From positions 372,001 through 436,000 of the forward strand of contig CAZYYE010000002.1 in assembly GCA_964651535.1 (NCBI GenBank): a stretch of DNA of 64,000 bases. The letters are read 5' to 3'. The position numbers and the translations under genes were made by a program. The notes below the pieces were generated by a model that was not told the DNA's origin, did not search any database, and saw only the letters and a list, made by a program, of their open reading frames with translations. Each line of letters begins with the position of its first letter. The first letter of the stretch is position 1. The stretch comes from Terrimesophilobacter sp964651535 (GTDB taxonomy: Bacteria > Actinomycetota > Actinomycetes > Actinomycetales > Microbacteriaceae). This document shows positions 51,025 through 60,143 of the stretch, in pieces.

Positions 51025-52614
51025 GTGGCAACCGACGACGAGGCCTTTTCGACCGCAATGCGCGGCTACAACCGCGAGGAAGTGGATACGGCGCTCCAGG
51101 ATCTCCGCCGAGCGCTGAACAAGGCCAACAATGACAAGGCCGAAAACGCGAAAGAGCTCAAACGACTCGGTGCGCTTGTCGCCGACCTGCAGGCCGAAAT
51201 CGATGAAATCGGGAGCCCCACGTACACCGGGCTGGGAACCCGGCTGGAAAATGTGCTCCGTGTCGCAGAAGAACAATCGACAAGGCTCATCAGCCAGGCC
51301 GACATCGATGCCGAGAAACTCCGCAACAGCGTCCAGGGCGAAGTGAGTGCGCTTCGCGTCCAGGCGATGGAGGACGCGGATCGGGTGGTTTCCGAGGCCA
51401 AGGCGAAAGCCGCCGAAATCCTGGATTCCGCGCGTTCGGAAGCAGAAGGACTCCTGTCCCGCAGCGCTGCGCAAGCCAAGGTCACGAATCAGGATGCGCT
51501 CAAGGAAGCGGCGTCGATCCGCGGCGCTGCGGCCACCGAGGCCGCCGAGGTCAAAGCGACCGCCAAGCGTGAGGCGGCGGCGCTCCGTGCAGAAGCTGAG
51601 CGTGAGGCTGCCGAACTCAAGGCGGCCACCGTGCAGGCGACAACGGAGGCGAACGAGGCCGCGGCAGCCCTCGCTCGCGACACGGAGAAGAATCGCAAGG
51701 AGTTCACGGCCGAAACCGAGAAGCAGTGGGGAGACCTTGCTCGGGATGTCGAGCAGCAGCGCACCGATGCGGAACGTGAGGTGCAGGCGACGCGAGCACA
51801 GCTGGCCGCCGAAGCAGAGCAGTCGCGCGCCGACCTCGACCGGGAACTCGCCGAGGCTCGCTCCAAGTTCGATGAGGAGATGGAGGCGGCCGAAGCCAAA
51901 CTCAAGAACGACATGGCCGCGGCGCATTCGAAGCTCGCGCTCGAAACGAAGTCGGCGAAAGCCGAATTGGCTCGCTCCAACCAGGAAGTCCGGGAGAAAC
52001 TCGAAATGGAGATCGCCGAGGCGAGGTCGAGCCTCGCCCACGATGTGGAGAAGGAGCGGACCGATCTGGAGCGCGAACTGGAGCAGACGCGGTCGGACTT
52101 CGCGAACGAAATGGAGCGGGCACGGGCCGAATTGGAGTCGGAGCTTTCGACGTCACGGTCCAGGCTCAAGGCGGACGAGAAGAAGGCCAGAGCCGCCCTC
52201 GAAACCGAGTTGGCATCCCGGCGGGATGAGGCCGAGAAGGAGTACCTGGCTAAGCACCAGGAAGCCGTCGCCCAGAATCAGAACTACCTGGATGAAGCGC
52301 GAGCCCAGCTCGCGGAGGCCATCAAGCGCACGGAGGAAAAGCGCCAGGAGGCCGAGCAGCTTGCCGCGGGCGCAATCAAGGATGCCGCCGAGGTCCGCGA
52401 TTCAGCCAAGAAGCACGCCGCCGACGTCATCAGCAATGCCGAGGCTCGCGCGAAGGCGATGGTGTCGGATGCCGAGAAGCGGACGAACACACTGGTTTCC
52501 GACGCGGAAGAGCGCCTGGCGAAGATTAGAATCGAGCGCGAAGCGGTCGCCGGATACTTCGGCGCACTACGCACCGTACTCGGCGATGCGGAGAAAGTCG
52601 CCGCAGACGAATAG
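51025..52614 (+). CDS. DivIVA-like long coiled-coil protein (Scy/FilP-like)
   Basis: 529 residues from GTG. N-terminus FSTAMRGYNREEVDTALQDLRRAL is the DivIVA membrane-targeting start; YTGLGTRLENVLRVAEEQ follows. The remaining 430 residues are almost uninterrupted Ala/Glu/Lys/Arg coiled coil (EAEREAAELKAATVQATTEA, KERTDLERELEQTRSDFANE). Comparable to Scy/FilP/DivIVA-group polar organisers that guide tip growth and wall synthesis. It is followed 18 nt later by the AI-2E permease gene. Confidence 0.85.
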   Translation: MATDDEAFSTAMRGYNREEVDTALQDLRRALNKANNDKAENAKELKRLGALVADLQAEIDEIGSPTYTGLGTRLENVLRVAEEQSTRLISQADIDAEKLRNSVQGEVSALRVQAMEDADRVVSEAKAKAAEILDSARSEAEGLLSRSAAQAKVTNQDALKEAASIRGAAATEAAEVKATAKREAAALRAEAEREAAELKAATVQATTEANEAAAALARDTEKNRKEFTAETEKQWGDLARDVEQQRTDAEREVQATRAQLAAEAEQSRADLDRELAEARSKFDEEMEAAEAKLKNDMAAAHSKLALETKSAKAELARSNQEVREKLEMEIAEARSSLAHDVEKERTDLERELEQTRSDFANEMERARAELESELSTSRSRLKADEKKARAALETELASRRDEAEKEYLAKHQEAVAQNQNYLDEARAQLAEAIKRTEEKRQEAEQLAAGAIKDAAEVRDSAKKHAADVISNAEARAKAMVSDAEKRTNTLVSDAEERLAKIRIEREAVAGYFGALRTVLGDAEKVAADE

Positions 52615-52632
52615 ATCTGACGAAGGGGCACC

Positions 52633-53682
52633 GTGAAGATTCAGAACGCGTTTCGCCTGGGCCTTTTCGGTGGGCTCGGTGTCCTGGTCGCGATCGGGAT
52701 AGGCGCAGCAGTTGGCACGCTCGCAACGATCATCACCTACATTGGCGCCGCCATATTCCTCGCCCTCGGGCTGGACCCTGCGGTGTCCTGGCTCGAACGG
52801 CATCGCTTCCCCCGATGGCTCGCAATCCTGACCGTCCTCACCGTCGTCATTGCGGTGTTCACGGGGCTCGTGTTCGCCGTCATCCCAGTCATCGTCGCGC
52901 AAACATCCAACCTGATCAATGGTTTGACGCCCCTCATCGCCGCCCTCGGCGATCAGGACAACAACTGGGTGGCGAACGTCCAGAAGAGCCTGCCCGACTA
53001 CATCGACCTCCAGGCGATCATCGCCGGCGCCCTGGAGTTCATCAAGAACAACATCACGTCGATCGGCGGCGGGGTTCTTCAGGTGGGACTCGGAATTGCC
53101 AGCGGTGCGTTCGGCGTCATCATCGTCCTCATTCTCACTCTCTACTTCGTCGCCTCGCTCAACAGCATGAAGCGCGGGCTGTACCAATTGATCCCGGCGA
53201 CGAAACGCGCCCGCTTCTCCGACCTCGCGGAGCAGATCAGCGATTCGGTCGGACGGTACGTCGTGGGACAGGCCACACTGGCGCTCTTCAACGGCATTCT
53301 GAGTTTCATTTATCTGACCATCGTCAATGCCGAATACCCGGCGCTCTTCGCGTTCATCGCGTTCCTGTTCTCTCTCGTGCCGCTCGTCGGAACCCTCTCC
53401 GGCAGCATCCTCATCACGCTGAGTTGTCTGCTTTTCGATGGGGTTCCCACCGCAGTCGCGGTCGGCATTTACTACATCATTTACATGCAGGTCGAGGCAT
53501 ACGTGCTGAACCCGAACATCATGAACCGCGCGGTGAAAGTCCCTGGCGTGATTGTCGTGATTGCGGCGCTCGCGGGCGGAACTCTGCTCGGCATCCTCGG
53601 AGCGCTCATAGCCATCCCCGTTGCCGCATCGATTCTTCTCATCATCAATCAGGTCGTCGTTCCGCGGCAGAACGAGCTGTAA
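52633..53682 (+). CDS. AI-2E family transporter
   Basis: 349 residues from GTG. Seven to eight membrane segments (LGVLVAIGIGAAVGTLATIITYIGAAIFLALGLDPAV; IVVIAALAGGTLLGILGALIAIPVAASILLII). AALAGGTLLGILGALIAIP is the family's signature C-terminal loop. Members export or exchange varied small solutes; the AI-2 link is not general. Confidence 0.88.
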   Translation: MKIQNAFRLGLFGGLGVLVAIGIGAAVGTLATIITYIGAAIFLALGLDPAVSWLERHRFPRWLAILTVLTVVIAVFTGLVFAVIPVIVAQTSNLINGLTPLIAALGDQDNNWVANVQKSLPDYIDLQAIIAGALEFIKNNITSIGGGVLQVGLGIASGAFGVIIVLILTLYFVASLNSMKRGLYQLIPATKRARFSDLAEQISDSVGRYVVGQATLALFNGILSFIYLTIVNAEYPALFAFIAFLFSLVPLVGTLSGSILITLSCLLFDGVPTAVAVGIYYIIYMQVEAYVLNPNIMNRAVKVPGVIVVIAALAGGTLLGILGALIAIPVAASILLIINQVVVPRQNEL

Positions 53683-53706
53683 TCCCCGGTCAGGCGCGCT
53701 GGCGCG

Positions 53707-54417
53707 CTATTCCACCCACTCGGTGGGCAACGGAAGCGCGGCCGGGTTGACCGCGCGCACGATCTCATTGAGCACACGCCGCGTCTGTTCTTCGCCGACC
53801 CAAAGATGTTTTCCGCCTGAAACCGCCACGAGTTCCGTTTCCGGCAGCACGGCGAACCTGGTCCGCGCTTCCTCCGGGCGGAGATAATCGTCGAACTCCG
53901 GGATGACGGCCACAATACGTTTGCCGGTGCCCGACCATGCGGCGACCTGATCGCTCGTGGCACGTTTGAGCGGCGGGGACAGAAGGATCGCGCCCACAAT
54001 CGGATGGTGAAGCCCATGTGCCAGAGCCACTTCGGTTCCGAACGACCACCCGAGGAGCCACGGCGATGGCAGCTTCCTTTCCGCCACCAGATCCATTGCC
54101 GCGGCAAGGTCGAATCGTTCCGCAATTCCTTCGCCGAACGCGCCCTGCGAGCGGCCGCGCGGAGACGTGACGCCGCGAAAGTTGAAGCGGAGCACAGCGA
54201 GATCGGCGAGTGCAGGCAATCGTGCCGCGGCTTTCCGGAGGATGTGCGAGTCCATGAACCCGCCAGCGGTCGGAAGCGGGTGAAGGCACACGAGAGTCGC
54301 CGCGGGTGCCGCTTCGGCGGGAAGCGCGAGTTCCCCGACAAGATTCAGGCCATCCGAGGTATGCAGTTCGATGTTCTCGCGACGCGCAGGGAGTTCGACT
54401 CCGGACCGAATTTCCAC
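53707..54417 (-). CDS. Alpha/beta hydrolase
   Basis: 236 residues. Strand TLVCLHPLPTAGGFMDSH (HPxP oxyanion region), nucleophile elbow LLGWSFGTEVA (Gly-Trp-Ser-Phe-Gly), Asp in PEFDDYLRPEEA and His in SGGKHLWVGEE give the triad. Small lipase/dienelactone hydrolase-like fold without lid. Substrate unknown. Start ATG 54417. Confidence 0.85.
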   Translation of the reverse strand: MEIRSGVELPARRENIELHTSDGLNLVGELALPAEAAPAATLVCLHPLPTAGGFMDSHILRKAAARLPALADLAVLRFNFRGVTSPRGRSQGAFGEGIAERFDLAAAMDLVAERKLPSPWLLGWSFGTEVALAHGLHHPIVGAILLSPPLKRATSDQVAAWSGTGKRIVAVIPEFDDYLRPEEARTRFAVLPETELVAVSGGKHLWVGEEQTRRVLNEIVRAVNPAALPLPTEWVE

Positions 54418-54420
54418 GAG

Positions 54421-54723
54421 TCAGCTGACCTTCCAGCAGTGCGAGTGCCAATGGCGACGGTCAGATACGTCCGCCGCTTCCCCCATGATTCCGTCCGCGC
54501 GCCATGCGACCGTGTGGGGTCGACCGGGCGGAACTTCGAGCCCGCAACCGGGACACACGTACGACTTCACGGCAGAGGTCGCCGAAACCGGTTGAACGTT
54601 CCACAGTCCATCCCGCCGATATTCGGTTCGGAGTGTGCCATAGACGGCGCGCTGCAAATCCGCCTCGTCCGACTCACGGCTGACCTCGCGACCGCCGCGG
54701 CGTGGTCTATTGGAACGGGGCAT
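54421..54723 (-). CDS. Small zinc-ribbon-like protein
   Basis: 100 residues from ATG 54723. Basic N-terminus, then SYVCPGCGLEVPPGRPHTVAWRADG and RHWHSHCWKVS: a CPGC knuckle and HxHC provide four possible zinc ligands. Found as a small conserved actinobacterial protein; function unknown. TAGGCT (54730-54735, complement) lies 6 nt before the ATG, suggesting leaderless transcription. Confidence 0.7.
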   Translation of the reverse strand: MPRSNRPRRGGREVSRESDEADLQRAVYGTLRTEYRRDGLWNVQPVSATSAVKSYVCPGCGLEVPPGRPHTVAWRADGIMGEAADVSDRRHWHSHCWKVS

Positions 54724-54742
54724 GCTCAAAGCCTATGCCGAT

Positions 54743-55354
54743 CTAGTACCAGTTGTTCCGTTCCGAATGCTCCCACGCGCCGCATGGCGTTGAATATCGC
54801 GCGGCAATGTAGCCCAAACCCCAACGGATCTGAGTCTCGGGGTTCGTCGCCCAGTCGGCGCCAGCTGAGGCCATCTTGTTGCCGGGAAGCGCCTGCGGGA
54901 TTCCATATGCGCCGCTCGACGGGTTCATGGCGAAGACATTCCAGTTCGATTCGCGCTGCCACAGCGCGACGAGGCAATTGTATTGGCCCTCATCCCATCC
55001 GTGTGCCAGCACGAGTTCGTACGCGACGGCCTTCGCGGTGCCCGGATCGGGTTTGCCGGCAGCGGGAGCGGTGGGCTTCTTGCTGATTCGATAACCGTCC
55101 CTCACCACCGCGAGCGGCTGATCCTTCGAGTGGCCGAATTGCTGCGCCGCCGACGGCGCCGTCGACTCCGTCCGCGTCGGCGCGGCATGCGCGGTGTAGT
55201 CGGGAGCGATCACCGTGACGAGGACGATGGCGAGGGAAATGAAAAACGAGTAGGCGGGAAGGGCGTATCGATACCCCCGAGGGCGCGCAGAAACAGCCGC
55301 CCCGGCCCCCGTAGTCCGCGACAGGCTCAGGAGAATATCCGTATGCCTACCCAC
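54743..55354 (-). CDS. Lytic transglycosylase-like protein
   Basis: 203 residues. A membrane anchor (YALPAYSFFISLAIVLVTVIAPD, about 30-52), an Ala/Thr/Pro spacer, and a C-terminal SLT/lysozyme-like domain: NCLVALWQRESNWNVFAMNPSSGAYGIPQALPGNKMASAGADWATNPETQIRWGLGYI, with the catalytic Glu in WQRESNW and the GAYGIPQ motif. It cleaves peptidoglycan glycan strands outside the membrane. It reads in the same direction as the zinc-ribbon gene. Confidence 0.88.
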   Translation of the reverse strand: MGRHTDILLSLSRTTGAGAAVSARPRGYRYALPAYSFFISLAIVLVTVIAPDYTAHAAPTRTESTAPSAAQQFGHSKDQPLAVVRDGYRISKKPTAPAAGKPDPGTAKAVAYELVLAHGWDEGQYNCLVALWQRESNWNVFAMNPSSGAYGIPQALPGNKMASAGADWATNPETQIRWGLGYIAARYSTPCGAWEHSERNNWY

Positions 55355-55401
55355 AGTGTCAGAATTTTAGCCCAGATCGGCCGTCTATGCGCTGGATGCG
55401 A

Positions 55402-55953
55402 TCAACGCACCGCGAGCATGACGGCAATGACGCTGTCGAGGAAGTAGTCGACCTGCGCCTCGCGGTATCCGCCCTTCCTCGGGCGGAATGCGATGGAGCG
55501 GACTTCGTCGATGCTCATCGGTGACGCCTTGAGGAAGTAATTGGAGAGGCGATCGCAAAACGCATCCACTTGTTTGCGGTCGTAGCCGTCGGCCAAGAAA
55601 CTCGCGTGACGGAACCGGTGGTTCGTGGGGCGGGAAAGGCGTCCGATGATGTCTTTCGCATTGGCTCTGGCAGTGTTGAACCACTCCTCGTCGCCCGCGA
55701 GTTGGCGGGCGTGCTCCCGCTCGCGGCTCGCGAACGCATCCTCGAGCCGCTCCAGCGCGGCATCCACGTGCGACATGGAGTAACCGCCCTTCTGAAGATC
55801 GAATGCGGTCGTGCGGATCTCATCCGCTCCGAGTACCGTCGGTGCCCCCGGCTCGGCGTTGTAAACGCGTCGCGCTTCTTCGAGGAATTCCTCGACCTGG
55901 TCGATGTTGTAGCCGCGGCGAGACTTGCGGGTGCGGGGAAAGGTTGAACTCAC
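55402..55953 (-). CDS. DivIVA-domain protein
   Basis: 183 residues from GTG 55953 (GTGs at 55956 and 55971 are alternatives). Contains three short DivIVA-type repeats: FPRTRKSRRGYNIDQVEEFLEEARRV, FDLQKGGYSMSHVDAALERLEDAF and FLADGYDRKQVDAFCDRLSNYF, and near the end FRPRKGGYREAQVDYFLDSVIAVML. The GYxxxQVDxFxD pattern is the membrane-curvature-binding element of Wag31/DivIVA relatives. Last gene after cdsA. Confidence 0.85.
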   Translation of the reverse strand: MSSTFPRTRKSRRGYNIDQVEEFLEEARRVYNAEPGAPTVLGADEIRTTAFDLQKGGYSMSHVDAALERLEDAFASREREHARQLAGDEEWFNTARANAKDIIGRLSRPTNHRFRHASFLADGYDRKQVDAFCDRLSNYFLKASPMSIDEVRSIAFRPRKGGYREAQVDYFLDSVIAVMLAVR

Positions 55954-55983
55954 CACACCATTGTGCCTCACCGAATCGGGTGC

Positions 55984-57003
55984 TCACGCAAAGATCAGGA
56001 ACAGGACGTACGCTGCGGCCGAACTGACGACGATCGAGTCCATCCGGTCGAGAAAACCGCCGTGGCCCGGCAACCAGGTGCTGATGTCCTTGATCCCCAG
56101 GTCGCGCTTGAGCAGCGACTCCGTGAGGTCCCCGATCGTCGCGGTCGCGACGATGACCGCCCCGAACACGAATCCGAACCACCATGGCTGCTGGATCATG
56201 AAGATCGACAGCAGAATTCCCGCAATTGCGGCGGCGGCGACAGAACCGGCAAATCCCTCCCACGTCTTCTTCGGGCTGATTCGGGGGGCCATCGGGTGCT
56301 TTCCAAACGTCAACCCGGTGGCGTATGCCCCCGTGTCGACCGAAATCACGAGGATCAGGAACGCGAGCGTCCACCACTCCCCACCGTCCTGTGCGGTGAG
56401 CAGCACGGAGAAACTGGCAAGAAACGGGATGTACACCTGGATGAACGCACCGGCCGCGAGGTCCCGCCACACCTCGCGCCTGGGGCCGCGCAAACGAGGA
56501 TTGGCGAGTTCCGCTACGCGCCACAAGATCACAAAACTGATACCAGCGAGCGAGACGAGCCACTTGCCTCCGTCACCCAGGTAGAACGCTGCCGGCACCG
56601 TCGCGAGCGCGGCGATGACCGTGGGCCACCGTGGCACCCGGCGCCCGGACGCGCGCAGTGCGCTGGCCAGTTCGAACGCCGTGAAACCGATCAGGAACGC
56701 CGCAACGATCATGAAGAGTTCCTTCACGACGATGAGGCTGAACAGCATGGCCAGCCCCAGGGCGAGCCCGATGAGAATGGCGAGGGGAAGATTTCGACCT
56801 GTGCGTGCTTCGATTCTCTCGTTCGCGTGGTCGATTTGAGCGCGTGTCGCCTCGACCTGGGCCCTCAATTCGGCGCGCGTCGCCGTCACCTGGGCACGAA
56901 TCTCCTCGCGCGTCGCGTCTGCTCGCGCTTCGAAGTCGGCGCGGCCGAACCGCCACCGCCTCTTCGCCGGCGCTTGCGGAGGTCCATCATCATCATCGGG
57001 CAT
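55984..57003 (-). CDS. cdsA: Phosphatidate cytidylyltransferase
   Basis: 339 residues. An N-terminal hydrophilic, charged coiled coil of about 65 residues (ATREEIRAQVTATRAELRAQ), then seven or eight membrane segments and the CDS signature: ISPKKTWEGFAGS, LTESLLKRDLGIKDISTWLPGHGGFLDRMDS. It makes CDP-diacylglycerol from phosphatidic acid and CTP, the precursor of cardiolipin, PG and PI. The N-terminal extension is longer than in E. coli but common in actinobacteria. It follows frr immediately (stop/start adjacent). Confidence 0.96.
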   Translation of the reverse strand: MPDDDDGPPQAPAKRRWRFGRADFEARADATREEIRAQVTATRAELRAQVEATRAQIDHANERIEARTGRNLPLAILIGLALGLAMLFSLIVVKELFMIVAAFLIGFTAFELASALRASGRRVPRWPTVIAALATVPAAFYLGDGGKWLVSLAGISFVILWRVAELANPRLRGPRREVWRDLAAGAFIQVYIPFLASFSVLLTAQDGGEWWTLAFLILVISVDTGAYATGLTFGKHPMAPRISPKKTWEGFAGSVAAAAIAGILLSIFMIQQPWWFGFVFGAVIVATATIGDLTESLLKRDLGIKDISTWLPGHGGFLDRMDSIVVSSAAAYVLFLIFA

Positions 57004-57558
57004 TCAAACCTCGAGCAGCTCGGCTTCCTTCTTGCGCAAAGCCTCATCGATCGCGTCGACTTGCCCCTTGGTGAGCACCTCGAGCTCTTTCTCGGCGCGC
57101 GCGACTTCGTCGTCGCCGACATCCGCCTTCAACGCGTCGAGATCGTCCTTCGCCTTGCGTCGAATATTGCGGATGGCGACCTTGGCATCTTCGCCCTTGC
57201 CGCGCACGATCTTGACAAACTCCTTGCGGCGATCCTCGGTGAGTTCGGGCAGGGTCGCCCGAACGACCGTCCCGTCGTTTCCCACATTCGCGCCCAGGTT
57301 TGGCGTGGCGACAATCGCCTTTTCGATTTCCTTGAGCGCGGCCTTGTCGTATGGCGTGATGACGAGCGTGCGGGCATCGACGTTCTGCAGGCCTGCAAGC
57401 TGCGCGAGGGGGGTGGGGGTGCCGTAGTAGTCGACGAGCACCTTCTGGAACAGGGCGGGGTTTGCGCGCCCCGTTCTCACACCGCTGAAATCTTCCTTGG
57501 CCACATCGACTGCTTTGTGCATCTTGTCTTTGGCTTCGGCCAGTACGTCGCTGATCAC
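57004..57558 (-). CDS. frr: Ribosome recycling factor
   Basis: 184 residues from GTG 57558 with GAAGGAGA upstream, the usual length. Conserved VRTGRANPALFQKVLVDYYGTPTPLAQLA, ITPYDKAALKEIEKAI, GKGEDAKVAIRNIRRKAKDDL. It splits post-termination ribosomes with EF-G. Lies between the EamA permease gene and cdsA in the pyrH operon. Confidence 0.97.
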   Translation of the reverse strand: MISDVLAEAKDKMHKAVDVAKEDFSGVRTGRANPALFQKVLVDYYGTPTPLAQLAGLQNVDARTLVITPYDKAALKEIEKAIVATPNLGANVGNDGTVVRATLPELTEDRRKEFVKIVRGKGEDAKVAIRNIRRKAKDDLDALKADVGDDEVARAEKELEVLTKGQVDAIDEALRKKEAELLEV

Positions 57559-57591
57559 GTGCTCTCCTTCGTGTCGGGGCAATCTTACCGG

Positions 57592-58449
57592 CTAACCGAT
57601 GGCGAGCAGCGCGATGCCGGCGAGCACGACGGCAGCCCCCGCCAGCCGTTGCGCCGGGTGAGGTTCACGAAAGAGCAGCCATCCGGCGAGGCTCACGAGC
57701 ACGACGCTCACCTCCCTCGCTGGTGCAACCAACGACACGGGAGCGAGCTGAATGGCCAGCAGAATCACGATGTAGGCAAGCGGCGCGAGGACGCCGACCA
57801 CGATTACCGCGACCCAGTGCCGTCGCGCCGTCGCGGCGAGGGATTTCCTCGTACGCAAGGCAAGTGGGGCGAGCAGCACACACTGAAACATCACGCTTCC
57901 CCAGTACAGGCCGACGGCGGGCATCCCTCCCAACGTCACGGCGGCGCTGTCCCACAGGGTGTAGACGGCGATGAGCACGCCGATCGCGAGGCCGAAAAGA
58001 ACTCCAGCCCTGCCGCCGCCCGCCGTGCCCTGCCTCGCGAATCCGGTAATGAGCACCCCCGCGATGACAACGGCCGCGCCGAGCAGGGCTATCACGCCGG
58101 GGCGCTCACCCAACAGGACTATCGCGAACACCACGGTAAGAAGGGGCCCCGTGCCTCTCGCGAGCGGATAGACGACGGAAACATCCCCCACGCGGTAGCC
58201 GGCCTGCAGGAGGAAGAAGTACGCGATCTGCAGAGCACCGCTGACGACGGCGAGTCCCAGCCAGTGGAGGACATCCACGCGTTCGGACACGAGGGACCAC
58301 ATGCCGAAGGGAAGGAAAGCCAGCGCCCCCACGAGGAAGGTCAGCCACAGAAAATTCGTGCCGCGCGCGCCCGCGCGTTTGATGACGACGTTCCACGTGG
58401 CGTGTGCGACAGCCGCGACCGCGACCAGCGCGAGAACAAGCGGCGACAT
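57592..58449 (-). CDS. EamA/DMT-family permease
   Basis: 285 residues from ATG 58449, 5 nt after the pyrH stop. Ten hydrophobic segments in two EamA repeats (VLALVAVAAVAHATWNVVIKRAG; GVLFGLAIGVLIAVYTLWDSAAV; QRLAGAAVVLAGIALLAIG). Probably a metabolite exporter in the inner membrane. It interrupts the otherwise near-universal pyrH-frr adjacency. Confidence 0.88.
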   Translation of the reverse strand: MSPLVLALVAVAAVAHATWNVVIKRAGARGTNFLWLTFLVGALAFLPFGMWSLVSERVDVLHWLGLAVVSGALQIAYFFLLQAGYRVGDVSVVYPLARGTGPLLTVVFAIVLLGERPGVIALLGAAVVIAGVLITGFARQGTAGGGRAGVLFGLAIGVLIAVYTLWDSAAVTLGGMPAVGLYWGSVMFQCVLLAPLALRTRKSLAATARRHWVAVIVVGVLAPLAYIVILLAIQLAPVSLVAPAREVSVVLVSLAGWLLFREPHPAQRLAGAAVVLAGIALLAIG

Positions 58450-58454
58450 GCCCG

Positions 58455-59168
58455 TCAGTTGCTGACGAGAGTGCCGATGTGTTCTCCTCGGATCGCCTTC
58501 GTGATGTTGCCGCTCGGTTCCATTCCGAACACGACCATGGGCATTCCGTTGTCCATGCACAAACTGAACGCGGTCGAGTCAACGACCTTGAGTCCCTGAA
58601 CGAGGGCCTCCTGGTAGGTGACGCGCTCGAGCTTTGCCGCCTTCGCGTTTTTGCGCGGATCGCCGTCGTACACGCCGTCGACGCCGTTCTTGGCGACGAG
58701 CACGACGTCGGCACCGATCTCGAGCGCACGCTGCGCCGCGACCGTGTCGGTCGAGAAGTACGGGAGTCCGGCGCCGGCACCGAAAATGACGACCCGGCCC
58801 TTCTCGAGGTGCCGCTCTGCGCGACGTGGAATGTATGGTTCCGCAACCTGAGTCATCGCGATCGCCGACTGCACGCGGGTTGCCGCTCCCGCTTGCTCAA
58901 GAAAGTCCTGAAGGGCAAGCGCATTCATGACCGTGCCGAGCATGCCCATGTAGTCAGCCCGGCCGCGGTCCATGCCGCGCTGGGAAAGCTCGGCGCCGCG
59001 GAAGAAGTTGCCGCCACCGACCACGATGGCGATCTCCACGTCGGTCGCAGCGGCAGCTATCTCCTTCGCGAGCCCGCTCACGACGTCCGGATTGACACCG
59101 AGAGAGCCGCCACCGAAGGATTCGCCCGAGAGTTTGAGAAGAACGCGTCTCTTGTGCTTGCCTGTCAT
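58455..59168 (-). CDS. pyrH: UMP kinase
   Basis: 237 residues from ATG 59168 with GAGGAG upstream. RRVLLKLSGESFGG, GGGNFFRGAELSQRGMDRGRADYMGMLGTVMNALALQDFLE, and VDGVYDGDPRKNAKA are the amino-acid-kinase motifs of bacterial UMP kinase. Phosphorylates UMP with ATP; hexameric, GTP-activated. First gene of its operon; tsf's terminator lies just upstream. Confidence 0.97.
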   Translation of the reverse strand: MTGKHKRRVLLKLSGESFGGGSLGVNPDVVSGLAKEIAAAATDVEIAIVVGGGNFFRGAELSQRGMDRGRADYMGMLGTVMNALALQDFLEQAGAATRVQSAIAMTQVAEPYIPRRAERHLEKGRVVIFGAGAGLPYFSTDTVAAQRALEIGADVVLVAKNGVDGVYDGDPRKNAKAAKLERVTYQEALVQGLKVVDSTAFSLCMDNGMPMVVFGMEPSGNITKAIRGEHIGTLVSN

Positions 59169-59216
59169 GTTTTCTCCTCGATTGGCCACTCGTTACAGAG
59201 TATTAGGTCATTCGCG

Positions 59217-59248
59217 AAAAAGAGGGCCGGAGACGCCAGTCTCCGACC
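59217..59248 (-). terminator. Intrinsic terminator after tsf
   Basis: Minus strand GGTCGGAGAC-TGGC-GTCTCCGGCC stem (one G/U-type mismatch) followed by CTCTTTTTCG. It separates tsf from pyrH. Confidence 0.8.
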
Positions 59249-59289
59249 CCCTTCCGCGCGAACCTGCTCGCGCACGATGCTGCGGACTG

Positions 59290-60117
59290 TTACGCGCCCA
59301 CCTTGAACCGGGCGAAGCCTGTCACGGTGAGTCCCGCATCCTTCAGGACCTGCTCGATCGAGAGCTTGTTGTCCTTCGCGTAGTCCTGGTCGAGCAGGGA
59401 GACCTGCTTGAAGAACGCGCCAATCCGGCCCTCGACGATTTTCGGGAGCGCCGCTTCCGGCTTGCCCTCGTTGCGGGAGATCTCGGTGACGATTTCGCGC
59501 TCCTTCTCGACGACGTCTGCAGGAACCTCGTCCCGCGTCAGGTACTGCGGGTCCGCGAACGCGATGTGCTGCGCGACGCTGCGGGCGGTCTCAGCGTCGG
59601 TACCGGAGTAACCGACCACGACACCGACCTGAGGCGGAAGGTCCTTGCTCGTCTTGTGCAGGTAGATCGCGTGATGCTCGGCATCGATGGACGCAACGCG
59701 GCGAAGCTCGATTTTCTCGCCGAGCACGGCGGACTCATCGTTGATGAGTTCGGCGACGCTCGTGCTCCCGGCCTTCGCGGCGAGCGCATCGTCGACGGAA
59801 CCGGCGCGCGCTGCGGCCGCGGCCGTGAGCACCGATTCGGCAAGGTTCACGAATTTATCGCTCTTTGCCACGAAGTCGGTCTCGCACGCGAGCTCGATCA
59901 TGGTGGCGTAGCCATCGTTCTCGACTGCGGCGACGAGTCCTTCACTCGTGGAGCGATCGGCGCGCTTGGCATTGCTCTTCGCACCCTTGAGCCGTAGGAT
60001 CTCGACGGCCTTTTCCATGTCGCCGTCCGCCTCGACGAGCGCGTTCTTGCTGTCCATCATTCCTGTGCCAAGGCGGTCACGGAGCGCCTTGACATCTGCG
60101 GCAGTAAAGTTTGCCAT
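59290..60117 (-). CDS. tsf: Elongation factor Ts
   Basis: 275 residues. N-terminal ANFTAADVKALRDRLGTGMMDSKNALVEADGDMEKAVEILR (UBA-like), ASSEGLV-type block DRSTSEGLVAAVENDGYATMIELACETDFVAKSDKF, then the dimerisation part. It is the EF-Tu nucleotide exchange factor. Starts 26 nt after rpsB. Confidence 0.97.
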   Translation of the reverse strand: MANFTAADVKALRDRLGTGMMDSKNALVEADGDMEKAVEILRLKGAKSNAKRADRSTSEGLVAAVENDGYATMIELACETDFVAKSDKFVNLAESVLTAAAAARAGSVDDALAAKAGSTSVAELINDESAVLGEKIELRRVASIDAEHHAIYLHKTSKDLPPQVGVVVGYSGTDAETARSVAQHIAFADPQYLTRDEVPADVVEKEREIVTEISRNEGKPEAALPKIVEGRIGAFFKQVSLLDQDYAKDNKLSIEQVLKDAGLTVTGFARFKVGA

Positions 60118-60143
60118 GTCGTATAGTTCCCTTTGGTTCGTCG

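Noticed and set aside
55963..58599. 878-residue open frame on the plus strand
   Set aside because: It runs antisense to cdsA, frr and the EamA permease, is rich in Arg/His/Asp/Glu without any domain, and is the usual shadow of high-GC coding.
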